This document shows positions 50,961 to 59,577 of a stretch of DNA of 64,000 nt, piece after piece. The notes below the pieces were generated by a model that was not told the DNA's origin, did no database searches, and worked only from the letters and a program-made list of their open reading frames with translations. The position numbers and the translations under genes were made by a program. The DNA is from Ruminococcus flavefaciens 007c (GTDB lineage Bacteria; Bacillota; Clostridia; Oscillospirales; Ruminococcaceae), in contig NZ_ATAX01000008.1 of NCBI RefSeq assembly GCF_000571935.1, positions 62,001 to 126,000 of the forward strand, written 5' to 3'. Positions within the stretch are counted from its first letter, which is position 1. Each line of letters opens with the position of its first letter.

Positions 50961-51299
50961 TTATTGAACCGGATTGCTGCCGAATGACTCGGGCGGACCG
51001 TAAACGATCTGAACATTGTCATTTGCAGGATCATATTCCGTAGTATCGGGCTTTGTAGTATCATCCTGAACGATCGGCGCACCGTATTCCACCTGTACAT
51101 CGTCATCGGAAGGATTATATGTGGTAGCTGCAGGCTCTGTTGTCTGAGCCTCTGTAGTCTGCTCCTCTGTTGAAGCAGCTGTGGTAACAGGCGGGCCATA
51201 TACAGTGACCACATCGTCATGTCCGTGATCGCAGCCCGTAAGCATAACAGCTCCTGTGAGTACAGCAGCCATAAGAGCGGTTTTTCTAGTTTTTTTCAT
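50961..51299 (-). CDS. Small YGPP-repeat lipoprotein 2
   Basis: A 112-residue lipoprotein with the same first 23 residues pattern as its neighbour (MKKTRKTALM ... LTGC, C23). Three units: VYGPPV (Y34), then YNP (Y61) to EYGAPI (Y72), then YDP (Y89) to VYGPPE (Y100); both Y-to-Y distances are 11. Linkers are Thr/Glu-rich. First gene of the cluster behind a consensus promoter. The start at 51299 follows GGGGG; the frame to 51359 has no site. Confidence 0.82.
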   Translation of the reverse strand: MKKTRKTALMAAVLTGAVMLTGCDHGHDDVVTVYGPPVTTAASTEEQTTEAQTTEPAATTYNPSDDDVQVEYGAPIVQDDTTKPDTTEYDPANDNVQIVYGPPESFGSNPVQ

Positions 51300-51330
51300 G
51301 TTTATACCCCCATATTTCATTACTGCTTTT

Positions 51331-51359
51331 ATTTTACTACATATTCCGGTGTTTGTCAA
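51331..51359 (-). promoter_or_regulatory. SigmaA promoter of the YGPP/radical SAM cluster
   Basis: Minus strand TTGACA (51354-51359), 17 bp, TAAAAT (51331-51336), about 30 bp upstream of the first start codon. Confidence 0.8.
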
Positions 51360-51506
51360 TATTACGGGCTATATAAATACACCGTATTTAAGCCGAAAAC
51401 TGCTCATTGTTCCCTGCTTCGGAGCTGCTCCTCATTGTCATAAATGCACTGATTTCATTGCTGCGGTTTGTGCAAAACACAGAAACTGTTATCTTTTATT
51501 CCGTAT

Positions 51507-51526
51507 TTCAATGGTTTTCCGTTGAA
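51507..51526. repeat. 20-bp inverted repeat, copy 2
   Basis: TTCAATGGTTTTCCGTTGAA, one base different from the copy at 982-1001. It lies about 150 bp upstream of the cluster promoter. Confidence 0.55.
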
Positions 51527-51564
51527 TTTCAGCCCCTTTCCACCATATATAGAAGGGCATGAAA

Positions 51565-51590
51565 AAGCTCCCGCCGAAGCAGGAGCAGTA
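51565..51590 (-). terminator. Terminator of the SEDS gene
   Basis: Minus strand GCTCCTGC, loop TTCG-type, GCGGGAGCTTTTTC. Confidence 0.85.
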
Positions 51591-51592
51591 TA

Positions 51593-52750
51593 TCAGTCTT
51601 CCTCGTCCTCATCATAGAAAACGTTATAGTTCACGGCGCGGTGACTGTATGTGCTGAGCACGAGGCCAATTATAGCGTACATACTTATCATGGCGGTACC
51701 GCCCGCACTGAGGAAGGGCAGCGGAACGCCGATAACAGGAGCCACCTTCAGCACCATGCCAATATTCATGATACAGTGTGAGAGTATCAGTCCGAAGGCG
51801 CCCATGCAGATGAATTTACCAAGATGGTCGCGGCTTACGCGACTGTCTCCGAATATCTTCAGGCAGATATAGGCAAGGATAATGATGAGTCCGATAGAGC
51901 CTACGAAGCCGAATACCTGGCCTGCGTAGGTAAAAATGAAGTCGTTGTGTATCTCGGGAACGGTAATATAGTCGTCAGGCTTTCCGAAGAGCCCCTTGCC
52001 GAATACTCCTCCCGATTTGAGAGCTGCAAGTCCCAGATCCTGCTGATACTCGATGTACTCGGGATCGGTTCCTGGGTGGAAGAGTATGAGGATACGCTTT
52101 TTATGGAACTCGCTCAGTGCAAAGAACCACATACCCGCAACGCCCGCAGCAATGACAAAGGGCGCCGCAACGAGGTATTTCCACGAGATCTTCGCAGAGC
52201 ATATCATAAATGCGAATATAGCAGCAAAAACGATAGCCGTACCGTAATCGCCCTGCAAAGCTACGATGCCGAGAGGGACAGCTCCGTGTATCAGCAGCAG
52301 CAGCATATGAAGGGGCTTGTTCATTTCCTCCTCATCACGGGACAGGTGATGAGCGAAGGAGAGTATGAATGCCAGCTTCAGCACCTCCGAGGGCTGAAAC
52401 TGGATAAATCCGAGGTTGAGCCATGCCTGGTCGTCGGCGCCTTCTCGCCTGTATCCCAGGGAGGTGAAGGTCAGCGCCATCAATGCCAGCGCCGCAGGAA
52501 CGAAAAGGAACCACAGCTTTACCAGCTTGCGGTAGTCTATGAACGAGATGATCACAGCAGCGGCTACGCCCGCCACCATTGAGAATGCCTGTGTTTTCCA
52601 GTAGCTGGAGCCTACGGTCTCAAGGACCTTGTTATAGGTTATGGAGTATATCAGCAGGGTGCTTATGGCAGCGCATAGCGTTACCGAAAACAGCAGACCT
52701 GCGTCAATACTGTGTTTGCCCGAAGGCAGTTTTTTGAATGCCGATTTCAT
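51593..52750 (-). CDS. SEDS-family protein (RodA/FtsW/SpoVE type)
   Basis: A 385-residue polytopic membrane glycosyltransferase with about ten helices. Family segments: FQPSEVLKLAFIL, LQGDYGTAIV (catalytic Asp), EIHNDFIFTYAGQVFGFVG and GVPLPFLSAGGTAMI. It polymerises lipid II glycan strands. RodA (elongation) fits best because of the GDYG/HNDF pattern and lack of a linked PBP; SpoVE or FtsW cannot be excluded. The ending is acidic (YDEDEED). Confidence 0.9.
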   Translation of the reverse strand: MKSAFKKLPSGKHSIDAGLLFSVTLCAAISTLLIYSITYNKVLETVGSSYWKTQAFSMVAGVAAAVIISFIDYRKLVKLWFLFVPAALALMALTFTSLGYRREGADDQAWLNLGFIQFQPSEVLKLAFILSFAHHLSRDEEEMNKPLHMLLLLIHGAVPLGIVALQGDYGTAIVFAAIFAFMICSAKISWKYLVAAPFVIAAGVAGMWFFALSEFHKKRILILFHPGTDPEYIEYQQDLGLAALKSGGVFGKGLFGKPDDYITVPEIHNDFIFTYAGQVFGFVGSIGLIIILAYICLKIFGDSRVSRDHLGKFICMGAFGLILSHCIMNIGMVLKVAPVIGVPLPFLSAGGTAMISMYAIIGLVLSTYSHRAVNYNVFYDEDEED

Positions 52751-52816
52751 TGTTTCTCCTTTGTTTATCTGTTTTTAAGTAAAAGCTGATCCGTAACGCC
52801 GATCACCGCGTTTTTA

Positions 52817-54343
52817 TCATTCCGCCCAGTATTTGCGGTCAAGGCTCCTGAACTGCGCCGCAGCTGCCACATGAGCCTTACGTATGACCTCTGAACCGTC
52901 TATATCAGCGATAGTTCTTGCGACCTTCAGTATACGGTCATAGGCTCTTGCGCTGAGTCCGAGCCTGTCGAAAACGCTCTTCATCAGCTTCTCGGCGCCC
53001 TCGTCCATGGGACAGAACCCCTGTAGCTTATCGGGAGTTATGAGCGCATTGCAGGTTATGCCCGTATTGCGGAAGCGTTCCTCCTGAACGGCTCTTGCAG
53101 CGATAACTCGTTTTCTTATATCTGCCGAGCTCTCCTCCTTCGCCTTTGACGAAAGATCGCCGAACTCCACGTGAGCCACCTCGATATGGAGATCAAAGCG
53201 ATCCAGCATAGGTCCCGAGATCCTCGAAAGATAGCTCGTCACCTTATTTTTCGGACATATACACTTTCTCTTTGGATGTCCGTAGTATCCGCAGGGACAG
53301 GGATTCATGGCACCTATGAGCATAATGGTGCAAGGATAAGTCACCGTACCCGAGGCGCGGGCAATAGTCACCCTTCTGTCCTCAAGGGGCTGACGGAGTA
53401 TCTCCAGCGTCTTGCGGTCAAACTCCGCAAGCTCGTCCAGAAAGAGGAGGCCGTTATGGGCAAGCGATACCTCTCCCGGGTGCGGAACAGTGCCGCCGCC
53501 TGCCAGACCTGCCGAGGATATGGTATGATGAGGCGAACGGAAAGGTCTTTTTGTTATTATGGGCATTTCGGGAGTAAGAAGTCCCGAAATGGAATGTATC
53601 TTTGTAGTTTCCAGTGCTTCTTCAAAGGTAAGAGGCGGAAGTATGGAGGGCATACGCTTGGCAAGCATACTTTTACCGCTTCCCGGCGAACCGATGAGCA
53701 GGGCATTGTGGCCGCCTGCCGCAGCTATCTCCAGAGCCTTTTTAGCCGACTGCTGACCTCTCACGTCGGAGAAGTCAAGGGGTTCGTTATACGCAGCCTC
53801 GGGAGGTATGTAATGCTCGCAGGGCGTCAGCAGCTCCTCACCGCGGAAGTGCTTTATGAGCTCCTCAGCATTGTGTACCGCATATATGTCCACACCGTCG
53901 ATCACGGAAGCCTCTCTGGCATTCTCCGCAGGGACGAACACCGATGCTATGCCCTTTTCACGGGCAAGCATGACCATGGGTAGGACTCCGTTAATACGGC
54001 GTATATCGCCGTTGAGAGAGATCTCTCCGATAAACGCACAGCCGTCGGGCTCGGTGCTTATCATTCTCATGCACAGGAGCACAGCCATGAATATGGCCAT
54101 ATCGTGTACAGAGCCGCTTTTTCTGGTATCTGCGGGAGCAAGGTTCACCATTACCGAAGCCACAGGAAAGCTTATACTGCATGAGCGCAGAGCAGCACGG
54201 ATACGCTCGCGGCTCTCCCTGACAACAGTGTCGGGAAGACCGACTATCTCAAACTGAGGGTTTCCGCGGCTGATATCTATTTCAACGTCAACAGGAAAGG
54301 CGTTGAGGCCGAAAAGCCCGAGACTCGAAACCTTGGCAAACAT
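52817..54343 (-). CDS. YifB/ComM-type Mg-chelatase-like AAA ATPase
   Basis: A 508-residue protein: N-terminal Lon-protease-S16-like domain (about 1-125), AAA core with Walker A GSPGSGKS near residue 218 and LLFLDELAEF Walker B, zinc-finger-like CPCGYYGHPKRKCIC, and a C-terminal Mg-chelatase domain (RAYDRILKVARTIADI). ComM drives branch migration during natural transformation in some bacteria. It lies upstream of the SEDS gene with a 66-bp gap. Confidence 0.93.
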   Translation of the reverse strand: MFAKVSSLGLFGLNAFPVDVEIDISRGNPQFEIVGLPDTVVRESRERIRAALRSCSISFPVASVMVNLAPADTRKSGSVHDMAIFMAVLLCMRMISTEPDGCAFIGEISLNGDIRRINGVLPMVMLAREKGIASVFVPAENAREASVIDGVDIYAVHNAEELIKHFRGEELLTPCEHYIPPEAAYNEPLDFSDVRGQQSAKKALEIAAAGGHNALLIGSPGSGKSMLAKRMPSILPPLTFEEALETTKIHSISGLLTPEMPIITKRPFRSPHHTISSAGLAGGGTVPHPGEVSLAHNGLLFLDELAEFDRKTLEILRQPLEDRRVTIARASGTVTYPCTIMLIGAMNPCPCGYYGHPKRKCICPKNKVTSYLSRISGPMLDRFDLHIEVAHVEFGDLSSKAKEESSADIRKRVIAARAVQEERFRNTGITCNALITPDKLQGFCPMDEGAEKLMKSVFDRLGLSARAYDRILKVARTIADIDGSEVIRKAHVAAAAQFRSLDRKYWAE

Positions 54344-54354
54344 ATTTTGTCCCC

Positions 54355-55233
54355 CTATCTTAGTTTTATTCCGCTGTCCTTGATGCAGTTATCCTTGTTC
54401 CTGGGCGGGCAGAACCTGTCCGGAGCGGCGACCGGCGCTGAAACCGAAACACTCAGTCCCGGCATGGAATTGAGTGCCGAGCTCTTATCCGCAGGCACTT
54501 CTCCTGCGGTACTGTTACCGAGAATATCCACATCGACGGTTCCCGCCTTTCTTTCGGCAAAGCGGTCGAAAGCACGCTTTCTTCTCTCGGGGCCCGCAAA
54601 GGGCTGGGCCTGCTGGGGTAAAGGCTTATTCTGCTGAGCAGAGCTGTTCTGCTGCATCTGCTGTTTTTTCAGCTGGTCATAGCGTGCGGCCGCAGCCTGA
54701 CCGTACTTGGTCTTATACGGCTGAGGCTGATAAGTCTCGATGAACATAGGATAGCCCTCTGTATTCCTGAGCTGTTTGAAGTCGGGATATGCCGAAAGTA
54801 TAGGGTAGGTCTTTACCAGACCGATACCGCCGATAAATACACTTATAATATCAAACGCACTCAGCCTTATAAAAATGGAAAAACCAAACATCAGCATATA
54901 ATAAAAGAACAGTATCACATGGAAAAACTTCCTGTTGCCATATCCGAGAGCACCCATGACAAAAGGAACGATGCAGATCAGAGCCTGTATTATGGCTCCG
55001 CTGTTACCAAGCATTCTGCTTTCGGAAATATCAGTATACATCAGCGGGATCCAGCCTACCACATGGATAGGTGCCTGAACAAGCGATAAAAGTGCAAGAA
55101 TAACGCTTGTGACCATCGTATAAGTCATAATATCCTGACTGGTAGCCTTTATGGCGTCAAGTCTGCCGCGGCATATGGGATAATGAAGATGATTCGGCTT
55201 TTCCGCAAGTTCTGGATTTTTTTTGAATTCCAT
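54355..55233 (-). CDS. Membrane protein with Gln/Pro-rich cytoplasmic tail
   Basis: A 292-residue protein. The start at 55233 (MEFKKNPELA) is 6 nt after GGAG. Four membrane helices lie between about 35 and 155, followed by a low-complexity hydrophilic tail rich in Gln, Ala and Pro (YQPQPYKTKYGQAAAA ... QQNKPLPQQAQP). It ends 11 bp before the ComM-like gene. Family not recognised. Confidence 0.7.
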   Translation of the reverse strand: MEFKKNPELAEKPNHLHYPICRGRLDAIKATSQDIMTYTMVTSVILALLSLVQAPIHVVGWIPLMYTDISESRMLGNSGAIIQALICIVPFVMGALGYGNRKFFHVILFFYYMLMFGFSIFIRLSAFDIISVFIGGIGLVKTYPILSAYPDFKQLRNTEGYPMFIETYQPQPYKTKYGQAAAARYDQLKKQQMQQNSSAQQNKPLPQQAQPFAGPERRKRAFDRFAERKAGTVDVDILGNSTAGEVPADKSSALNSMPGLSVSVSAPVAAPDRFCPPRNKDNCIKDSGIKLR

Positions 55234-55267
55234 ATCATTCTCCAATACAAAAAGTATGATCTATTTT

Positions 55268-55296
55268 ATTATATCACTTTTCCGTCATGATGTAAA
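55268..55296 (-). promoter_or_regulatory. SigmaA promoter of the membrane-protein gene
   Basis: Minus strand TTTACA (55291-55296), 17 bp, TATAAT (55268-55273). Confidence 0.7.
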
Positions 55297-55353
55297 TATA
55301 TTTCTCGAATTTTGAAGGGATATAAAAAAGCCGCCCTTACGGACGGCTCATGT

Positions 55354-55890
55354 TTACTTTCTTCTTGTACCGTTTTTTCTGTCGGTGCTGCGCTTGAGGT
55401 CGCACATACGCTCCTCGCTGGTCTGCTTGAAGCGTGACATCATATCTTCAAAGGTCATTTCAGACTGAGGGATCTGCTTCTTCGGCTCCCAGATTATAGG
55501 CTTGCTGCGCTGATTGCTGCGCTCGCCCTTATCGTAGCCGCGGTCGCCCTTGTCTCCGCCTCTGTCGCCTCGGTCACCCCTGTCTCCGCTCCTGTCATTT
55601 TTATCCGGCCTGCCCTTGCCGTCAAATCTTTTCTGACGTGGCTGGGAGTCGCCGTTCTCAGAAGCCTTTTTAATGGAAAGGCTGACCTTTCCTGCCTCAT
55701 TGATACCTATTACCTTGACCTTGACTTCCTGTTCCTCAGCCAGGTGCTCACGGATGTCGCTGACATATGTATTGGCGATCTCGGAAATATGTACCATTCC
55801 GGTGCCGCCGCCATCAATGTCAACAAAAGCTCCGTACTGTGTGATTCCCTTGACCTTGCCGTTATAGATCTTACCAATTTCCAGCTGCAT
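55354..55890 (-). CDS. S1 RNA-binding-domain protein (YabR-like)
   Basis: A 178-residue protein: an S1 OB-fold in residues 1-75 (GKIYNGKVKGITQYGAFVDIDGGGTGMVHISEI), then a disordered Arg/Gly/Asp tract (GDRGDRGDRGGDKGDRG near 105-125) and a basic C-terminus. It follows divIC as in the conserved Firmicute yabP-yabQ-divIC-yabR order. Probably ribosome- or RNA-associated. Confidence 0.85.
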   Translation of the reverse strand: MQLEIGKIYNGKVKGITQYGAFVDIDGGGTGMVHISEIANTYVSDIREHLAEEQEVKVKVIGINEAGKVSLSIKKASENGDSQPRQKRFDGKGRPDKNDRSGDRGDRGDRGGDKGDRGYDKGERSNQRSKPIIWEPKKQIPQSEMTFEDMMSRFKQTSEERMCDLKRSTDRKNGTRRK

Positions 55891-55933
55891 ACTTATTTAT
55901 TACTCCTTTTTATGGACCCTTCCTCAGGCCCTA

Positions 55934-56236
55934 TTAATCCCTTGTAGTGTCGTAGAATCTGCGCTCGTCGGGATAGGCATAGCCTCTCTCTTCAAGTGCG
56001 ACCTTTTCCATGTAAGCGTTCAGATCGTCACTGTCAAGGACACGCTGCAGCTCGGCATTTTCCGTTTCGTAAGCGTCTATTTTTGTCTGTATCAGTTTCA
56101 TCTGCTCCTCTTTTTCGGCGCAGTCCTTCTGAGTGGCCGCAATAAGCACGCCGCAGCCTATGATAACGGCTACTGCTACAAGCTTTACAAGTCCGCGGCT
56201 GAACAGACCTTTTTTCCTCTGCTTTTCATGTCTCAT
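55934..56236 (-). CDS. divIC: Septum formation initiator DivIC/FtsB family
   Basis: A 100-residue bitopic membrane protein: basic N-terminus (MRHEKQRKKG), membrane helix about 13-33, then a coiled coil (EEQMKLIQTKIDAYETENAELQ). Cell-division FtsB/DivIC fold. ATG at 56236 is used; TTG at 56248 is an alternative start, and neither has a strong ribosome site. It overlaps the yabQ end by 11 bp. Confidence 0.85.
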   Translation of the reverse strand: MRHEKQRKKGLFSRGLVKLVAVAVIIGCGVLIAATQKDCAEKEEQMKLIQTKIDAYETENAELQRVLDSDDLNAYMEKVALEERGYAYPDERRFYDTTRD

Positions 56237-56771
56237 TTTTTTCGACAACGCTCTTCACGTTCTTTCTCTTATTATTTTCCATTTTATTATACAACAGATG
56301 CTGCCTGTTTCGCAATACTATTCTCGCTTTTTTAAAATTCTTAACAATAATTCGGTAAATTCCTACAAATTTAACACCGACTTTTGCACATAGCGGTGCA
56401 AAAAAACTCCTGAGAGGCATGAAAAACAGTCTGAAAACAGCCCTGATCATGCCGATGAGCTTACTGATTGTCCGCAGAACAACACTCCCCACGGTAAAGT
56501 GGTACACCGCAAAGCCGAGAACGTTCCCGACCGCGAAATACAGCCTCATCTCGCTCCTTGCAGCCAGCTGCGAAAAGACAATGAGAGCTGCTGCATACAG
56601 CATGAAAAAGAGTACGTCCTCAATTGCCGTAAGAGCATCATTGTGCCGAAGTATCAGCCTGAAGGCGCGGAAAACATCGAATACGGGGCCAAGGGCGGCT
56701 CCCATTATGCACGACATACCGAAAAGTCTCAGTTCCTCGCTGACCGTGAAGAAGGTCTCGGGCATATTCAT
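56226..56771 (-). CDS. yabQ: Spore cortex biosynthesis protein YabQ
   Basis: A 181-residue membrane protein with three or four helices and the family signature FDVFRAFRL; conserved location between yabP and divIC. YabQ is needed for cortex formation and localises to the outer forespore membrane. The start at 56771 gives ATGA overlap with yabP and has GGAAGG upstream; a frame to 56837 lies inside yabP. Confidence 0.9.
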   Translation of the reverse strand: MNMPETFFTVSEELRLFGMSCIMGAALGPVFDVFRAFRLILRHNDALTAIEDVLFFMLYAAALIVFSQLAARSEMRLYFAVGNVLGFAVYHFTVGSVVLRTISKLIGMIRAVFRLFFMPLRSFFAPLCAKVGVKFVGIYRIIVKNFKKARIVLRNRQHLLYNKMENNKRKNVKSVVEKNET

Positions 56772-57046
56772 CTGAACAGCCTTCCCAGAGCAGAAACAGG
56801 CCCTTTTCTGTCCCTGTCCCCATAGATAACAGCCCATATATCGCCTGTAATGGTCATATCGCCCGTTTCCGTGCTCATAGAGTCGATGTGGAGCTCCCTG
56901 CCCTTTACAGTAAGCTCTCCCAGCTGGGTATAAAGGCTTATCTCCCTTTCGTCGAAGCTGTCAACGTCCGTTATCCCCGATATGCTAAGGCTCCTGCGGT
57001 TTTCGAGGATGATGTTCTGATTTTCTGAAGCGGTCTTGTCCTGCAT
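56768..57046 (-). CDS. yabP: Sporulation protein YabP
   Basis: A 92-residue protein with the YabP pattern NRRSLSISGITDVDSFDE and LHIDSMSTETGDMTITGDI. It is made in the mother cell under SigmaE in Bacillus and acts in cortex formation. Overlaps yabQ by 4 bp. Start preceded by GGAGGT. Confidence 0.9.
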   Translation of the reverse strand: MQDKTASENQNIILENRRSLSISGITDVDSFDEREISLYTQLGELTVKGRELHIDSMSTETGDMTITGDIWAVIYGDRDRKGPVSALGRLFR

Positions 57047-57105
57047 GGTCTTACCTCCGAAATACTTGATAGTTGAAGTATATTCACAGGAGGCGTCTTT
57101 TATGC

Positions 57106-58206
57106 TCAGCCGTCAAGCTCCCTGCACTTTTCCTCGTAATACGCGTCACCGGTGAGGCGTTTCTCGCCGTCATTGTCTTCACTGCCGGAATAAATGCCGG
57201 CAAATCCGGGAGTTTCGGGATCCCAGACAGCTGCGGCAGCTGCTGCTCCATCCTTTATCTCAACGAACCATCTTCTTTCATTCTCATTTTCATAGTACTT
57301 CTTCAGCTTCTTGCGGAAGCTCTCCGTGTCAAAGCCCTGAGGAACGTTGTGATCCCTGCTTTCATCGGAATGTATTATGAAGCCCTCCGAGGTATCACCC
57401 AGGCTGTCTTCGGCCTCCATTTCCACAAGCGATGTCATCGCAGCCTTATATATCATTGAAGCTTCATTGGTAAGCGTCTTGCTGCGGGCTCTTATCTCTA
57501 CCCCGCGGAAATACTGAGCGTTGATCTTCCAGCCGCCGTTATAGCCGAGAACGTACATGATCCCTTCGTACATATCTCCCGTGACCTCGTTCTCAAGCTC
57601 CATAACAACGCAGTAAGCGTCGGTTATGCCTGAATACTCCGCGATCTTATCCTTTGGTACGGCGCTGTATTCCTTGTCCAGCTCACTTGAATCCACCTTG
57701 TCGACTCCGCCTTTGTCGGCGATATACTTCCTTACATAGCCGAACATACCGAAATTTTCTTTCAGATCGGCCAGCTCGCTCTCATCGGCGGGATCGGAGC
57801 TTATGATATGGTCTAATCTGATCTTCCTGTCTTCGTCTCCGTAATAGAGGGAATACTGATAGGACTTTATGAGCTCCTCTTCTGTGGTCTCAATGCCGTG
57901 ATCCTTTTGGGACTTGACAATGACCTTTATCACATCTCCCATATCGTCGGGCATCTGCATATCAAATGTCCTGCGGTAGTCCCTGGCGTTGAAGGCCTCG
58001 ATGAACGCCTTTATCGCCTCCTCCTGTGAGGAATATACTGAAGGATCAGTCTCCCCTGTGGAAGTTCCTTCGGTATTTTCCGACGCAGAAGCTGTGTTCT
58101 GTGTACTGCCAGAGCCTGTATCCTTTGATCCTTTCTTGTCGGTACAGCCTGTAAATGAACATATAACTGCGGTAAGTGCAATAAGTCCTGCTATGATCCT
58201 TTTCAT
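57106..58206 (-). CDS. Lipoprotein, unknown function
   Basis: A 366-residue lipoprotein. Start at 58206 with CGGAGG; lipobox FTGC near residue 20; a Thr/Ser/Gly linker; and a large folded domain with an SSQEEAIKAFIEAFNARDY opening, typical of Firmicute extracytoplasmic DUF4878/NTF2-like domains. No catalytic motif. It may be expressed with the upstream DUF3810 gene (45-bp gap). Confidence 0.75.
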   Translation of the reverse strand: MKRIIAGLIALTAVICSFTGCTDKKGSKDTGSGSTQNTASASENTEGTSTGETDPSVYSSQEEAIKAFIEAFNARDYRRTFDMQMPDDMGDVIKVIVKSQKDHGIETTEEELIKSYQYSLYYGDEDRKIRLDHIISSDPADESELADLKENFGMFGYVRKYIADKGGVDKVDSSELDKEYSAVPKDKIAEYSGITDAYCVVMELENEVTGDMYEGIMYVLGYNGGWKINAQYFRGVEIRARSKTLTNEASMIYKAAMTSLVEMEAEDSLGDTSEGFIIHSDESRDHNVPQGFDTESFRKKLKKYYENENERRWFVEIKDGAAAAAAVWDPETPGFAGIYSGSEDNDGEKRLTGDAYYEEKCRELDG

Positions 58207-58251
58207 TTTATCCTCCGTTAATATCAGCCGTGAACCCTGCCGCAAGTGCCA

Positions 58252-59346
58252 TCACGGGAAATAATAGTCCAGCAGAAGATCCACCATCATGGAATAGCTC
58301 TTTATGCCTTCTTCTCTGCCGTTCATTTTTATATTCGTATCTATTGCAGCCGTTGAAGCTTCGCTGACTGCTTCAGTGGATATTACTTCCTTATCTGCGT
58401 TCTCCTCCCAGTAATTCTCGGGCATGAACCTGAACCAGTCACGCAGCACCTCATCGGAAATAGTCTCCGAAAGCGGGTACGCCTCTTCCACCTCGTTGTC
58501 CCATACCGTATTGTGTACGTACTCAAGAGCGTCCAGATAGCCTGCATATTGGAATTCCACATTATCGCTGCCCGTCGACGCAGCAAAGGCAAGGAAGTTC
58601 GCTTCGTCCTCCTGGATAAAGCCCTTCAGGTGTGCAAGCTCATGGCATAGTGTGGAGGGAAGGACTGCCCGTATCATATCGTCATTGTAGTTGGCTTCGA
58701 TGGTGTAGGGCATATATATCCCCGTCAGATGCAGCTGGCTCATGAAATACGAGAACTGTATCGGCTTGGGATCGGGATAATAGCCGCGGAGCTGCGGATA
58801 TTTCCCGCCTGCACGCTTCATCGCCTTTTTTGCCTCCGCCTTCACATCGCAGGTCACCTCAAAGCAGCCGTTCTCATCACGGGGCACCTGCAAAGCAAGC
58901 TCGTTGCACTTGTTTATGAGAGCACCGTAAAGCATTGTGAGCTCCCGGTCGGTATGCTCGTGAGAATCGGGAAAATACTTCTCGGAAAGAGGCGTACACT
59001 GATACATGATAAAGCAGTTCATGGTCTCGGTAGTAGTTATGTAGCACAGGATCCACAGGACGAGGGTGCCTGCAAAAGCAGCCAGTCTCCGCCGTTTGCC
59101 CTTCATGAAGATGAGAAGTATCAGGAAAAGCGGGATACCTATGAATACAAGGGCTACCGCTGCCGCTGTGAGCATCTCTCCCAGAGAAAAGGGCAGGAGT
59201 CCCGTGACAAAAGAAACTGCCGAGGATATGTACGGGAATATCTTTGAAACATAAAAGTCCGAAAACTGCCTTGAAAAACGTGAGATAACGTTTAATATGA
59301 CCATAATGGCTATGATAATCAGAGGTATGCTGTATCTCTTTTTCAT
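58252..59346 (-). CDS. DUF3810 membrane protein with HExxH motif
   Basis: A 364-residue protein: three N-terminal membrane segments (about 5-25, 40-75, 88-105) and a large external domain with CHELAHLKGFIQEDEANFLA, an HExxH zinc-metallopeptidase motif with a downstream E in EDEAN. This is the DUF3810 architecture. Predicted membrane-bound metalloprotease; substrate unknown. It has its own promoter at 59376-59404 and a ribosome site AAGGAGG. Confidence 0.85.
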   Translation of the reverse strand: MKKRYSIPLIIIAIMVILNVISRFSRQFSDFYVSKIFPYISSAVSFVTGLLPFSLGEMLTAAAVALVFIGIPLFLILLIFMKGKRRRLAAFAGTLVLWILCYITTTETMNCFIMYQCTPLSEKYFPDSHEHTDRELTMLYGALINKCNELALQVPRDENGCFEVTCDVKAEAKKAMKRAGGKYPQLRGYYPDPKPIQFSYFMSQLHLTGIYMPYTIEANYNDDMIRAVLPSTLCHELAHLKGFIQEDEANFLAFAASTGSDNVEFQYAGYLDALEYVHNTVWDNEVEEAYPLSETISDEVLRDWFRFMPENYWEENADKEVISTEAVSEASTAAIDTNIKMNGREEGIKSYSMMVDLLLDYYFP

Positions 59347-59375
59347 ATTGACCTCCTTAATGGGTAATTTATATT

Positions 59376-59404
59376 ATTATATCACAGAAGGCGATTTTTC
59401 GCAA
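59376..59404 (-). promoter_or_regulatory. SigmaA promoter of the DUF3810 gene
   Basis: Minus strand TTGCGA (59399-59404), 17 bp, TATAAT (59376-59381). Confidence 0.65.
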
Positions 59405-59547
59405 CAGGCTTTTTCTGCCAGTCCCGCCCCGAACTGTATACCTTTACAAATATATATATAACAAGGCTTTTTGTTCAGATATACAAAGTGCGTTTTCATG
59501 GCAGAAATAAAAGAGGAGAACCTGAATATCCCCATAAGAAACAGGAT

Positions 59548-59577
59548 CCGCAGGCAAGACCTGCGGATCCCTTTTTA
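59548..59577. terminator. Hairpin terminator
   Basis: AGGATCCGCAGG, loop CAAGA, CCTGCGGATCC, CTTTTTA on the plus strand; the minus-strand U-run is weaker. Confidence 0.65.
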
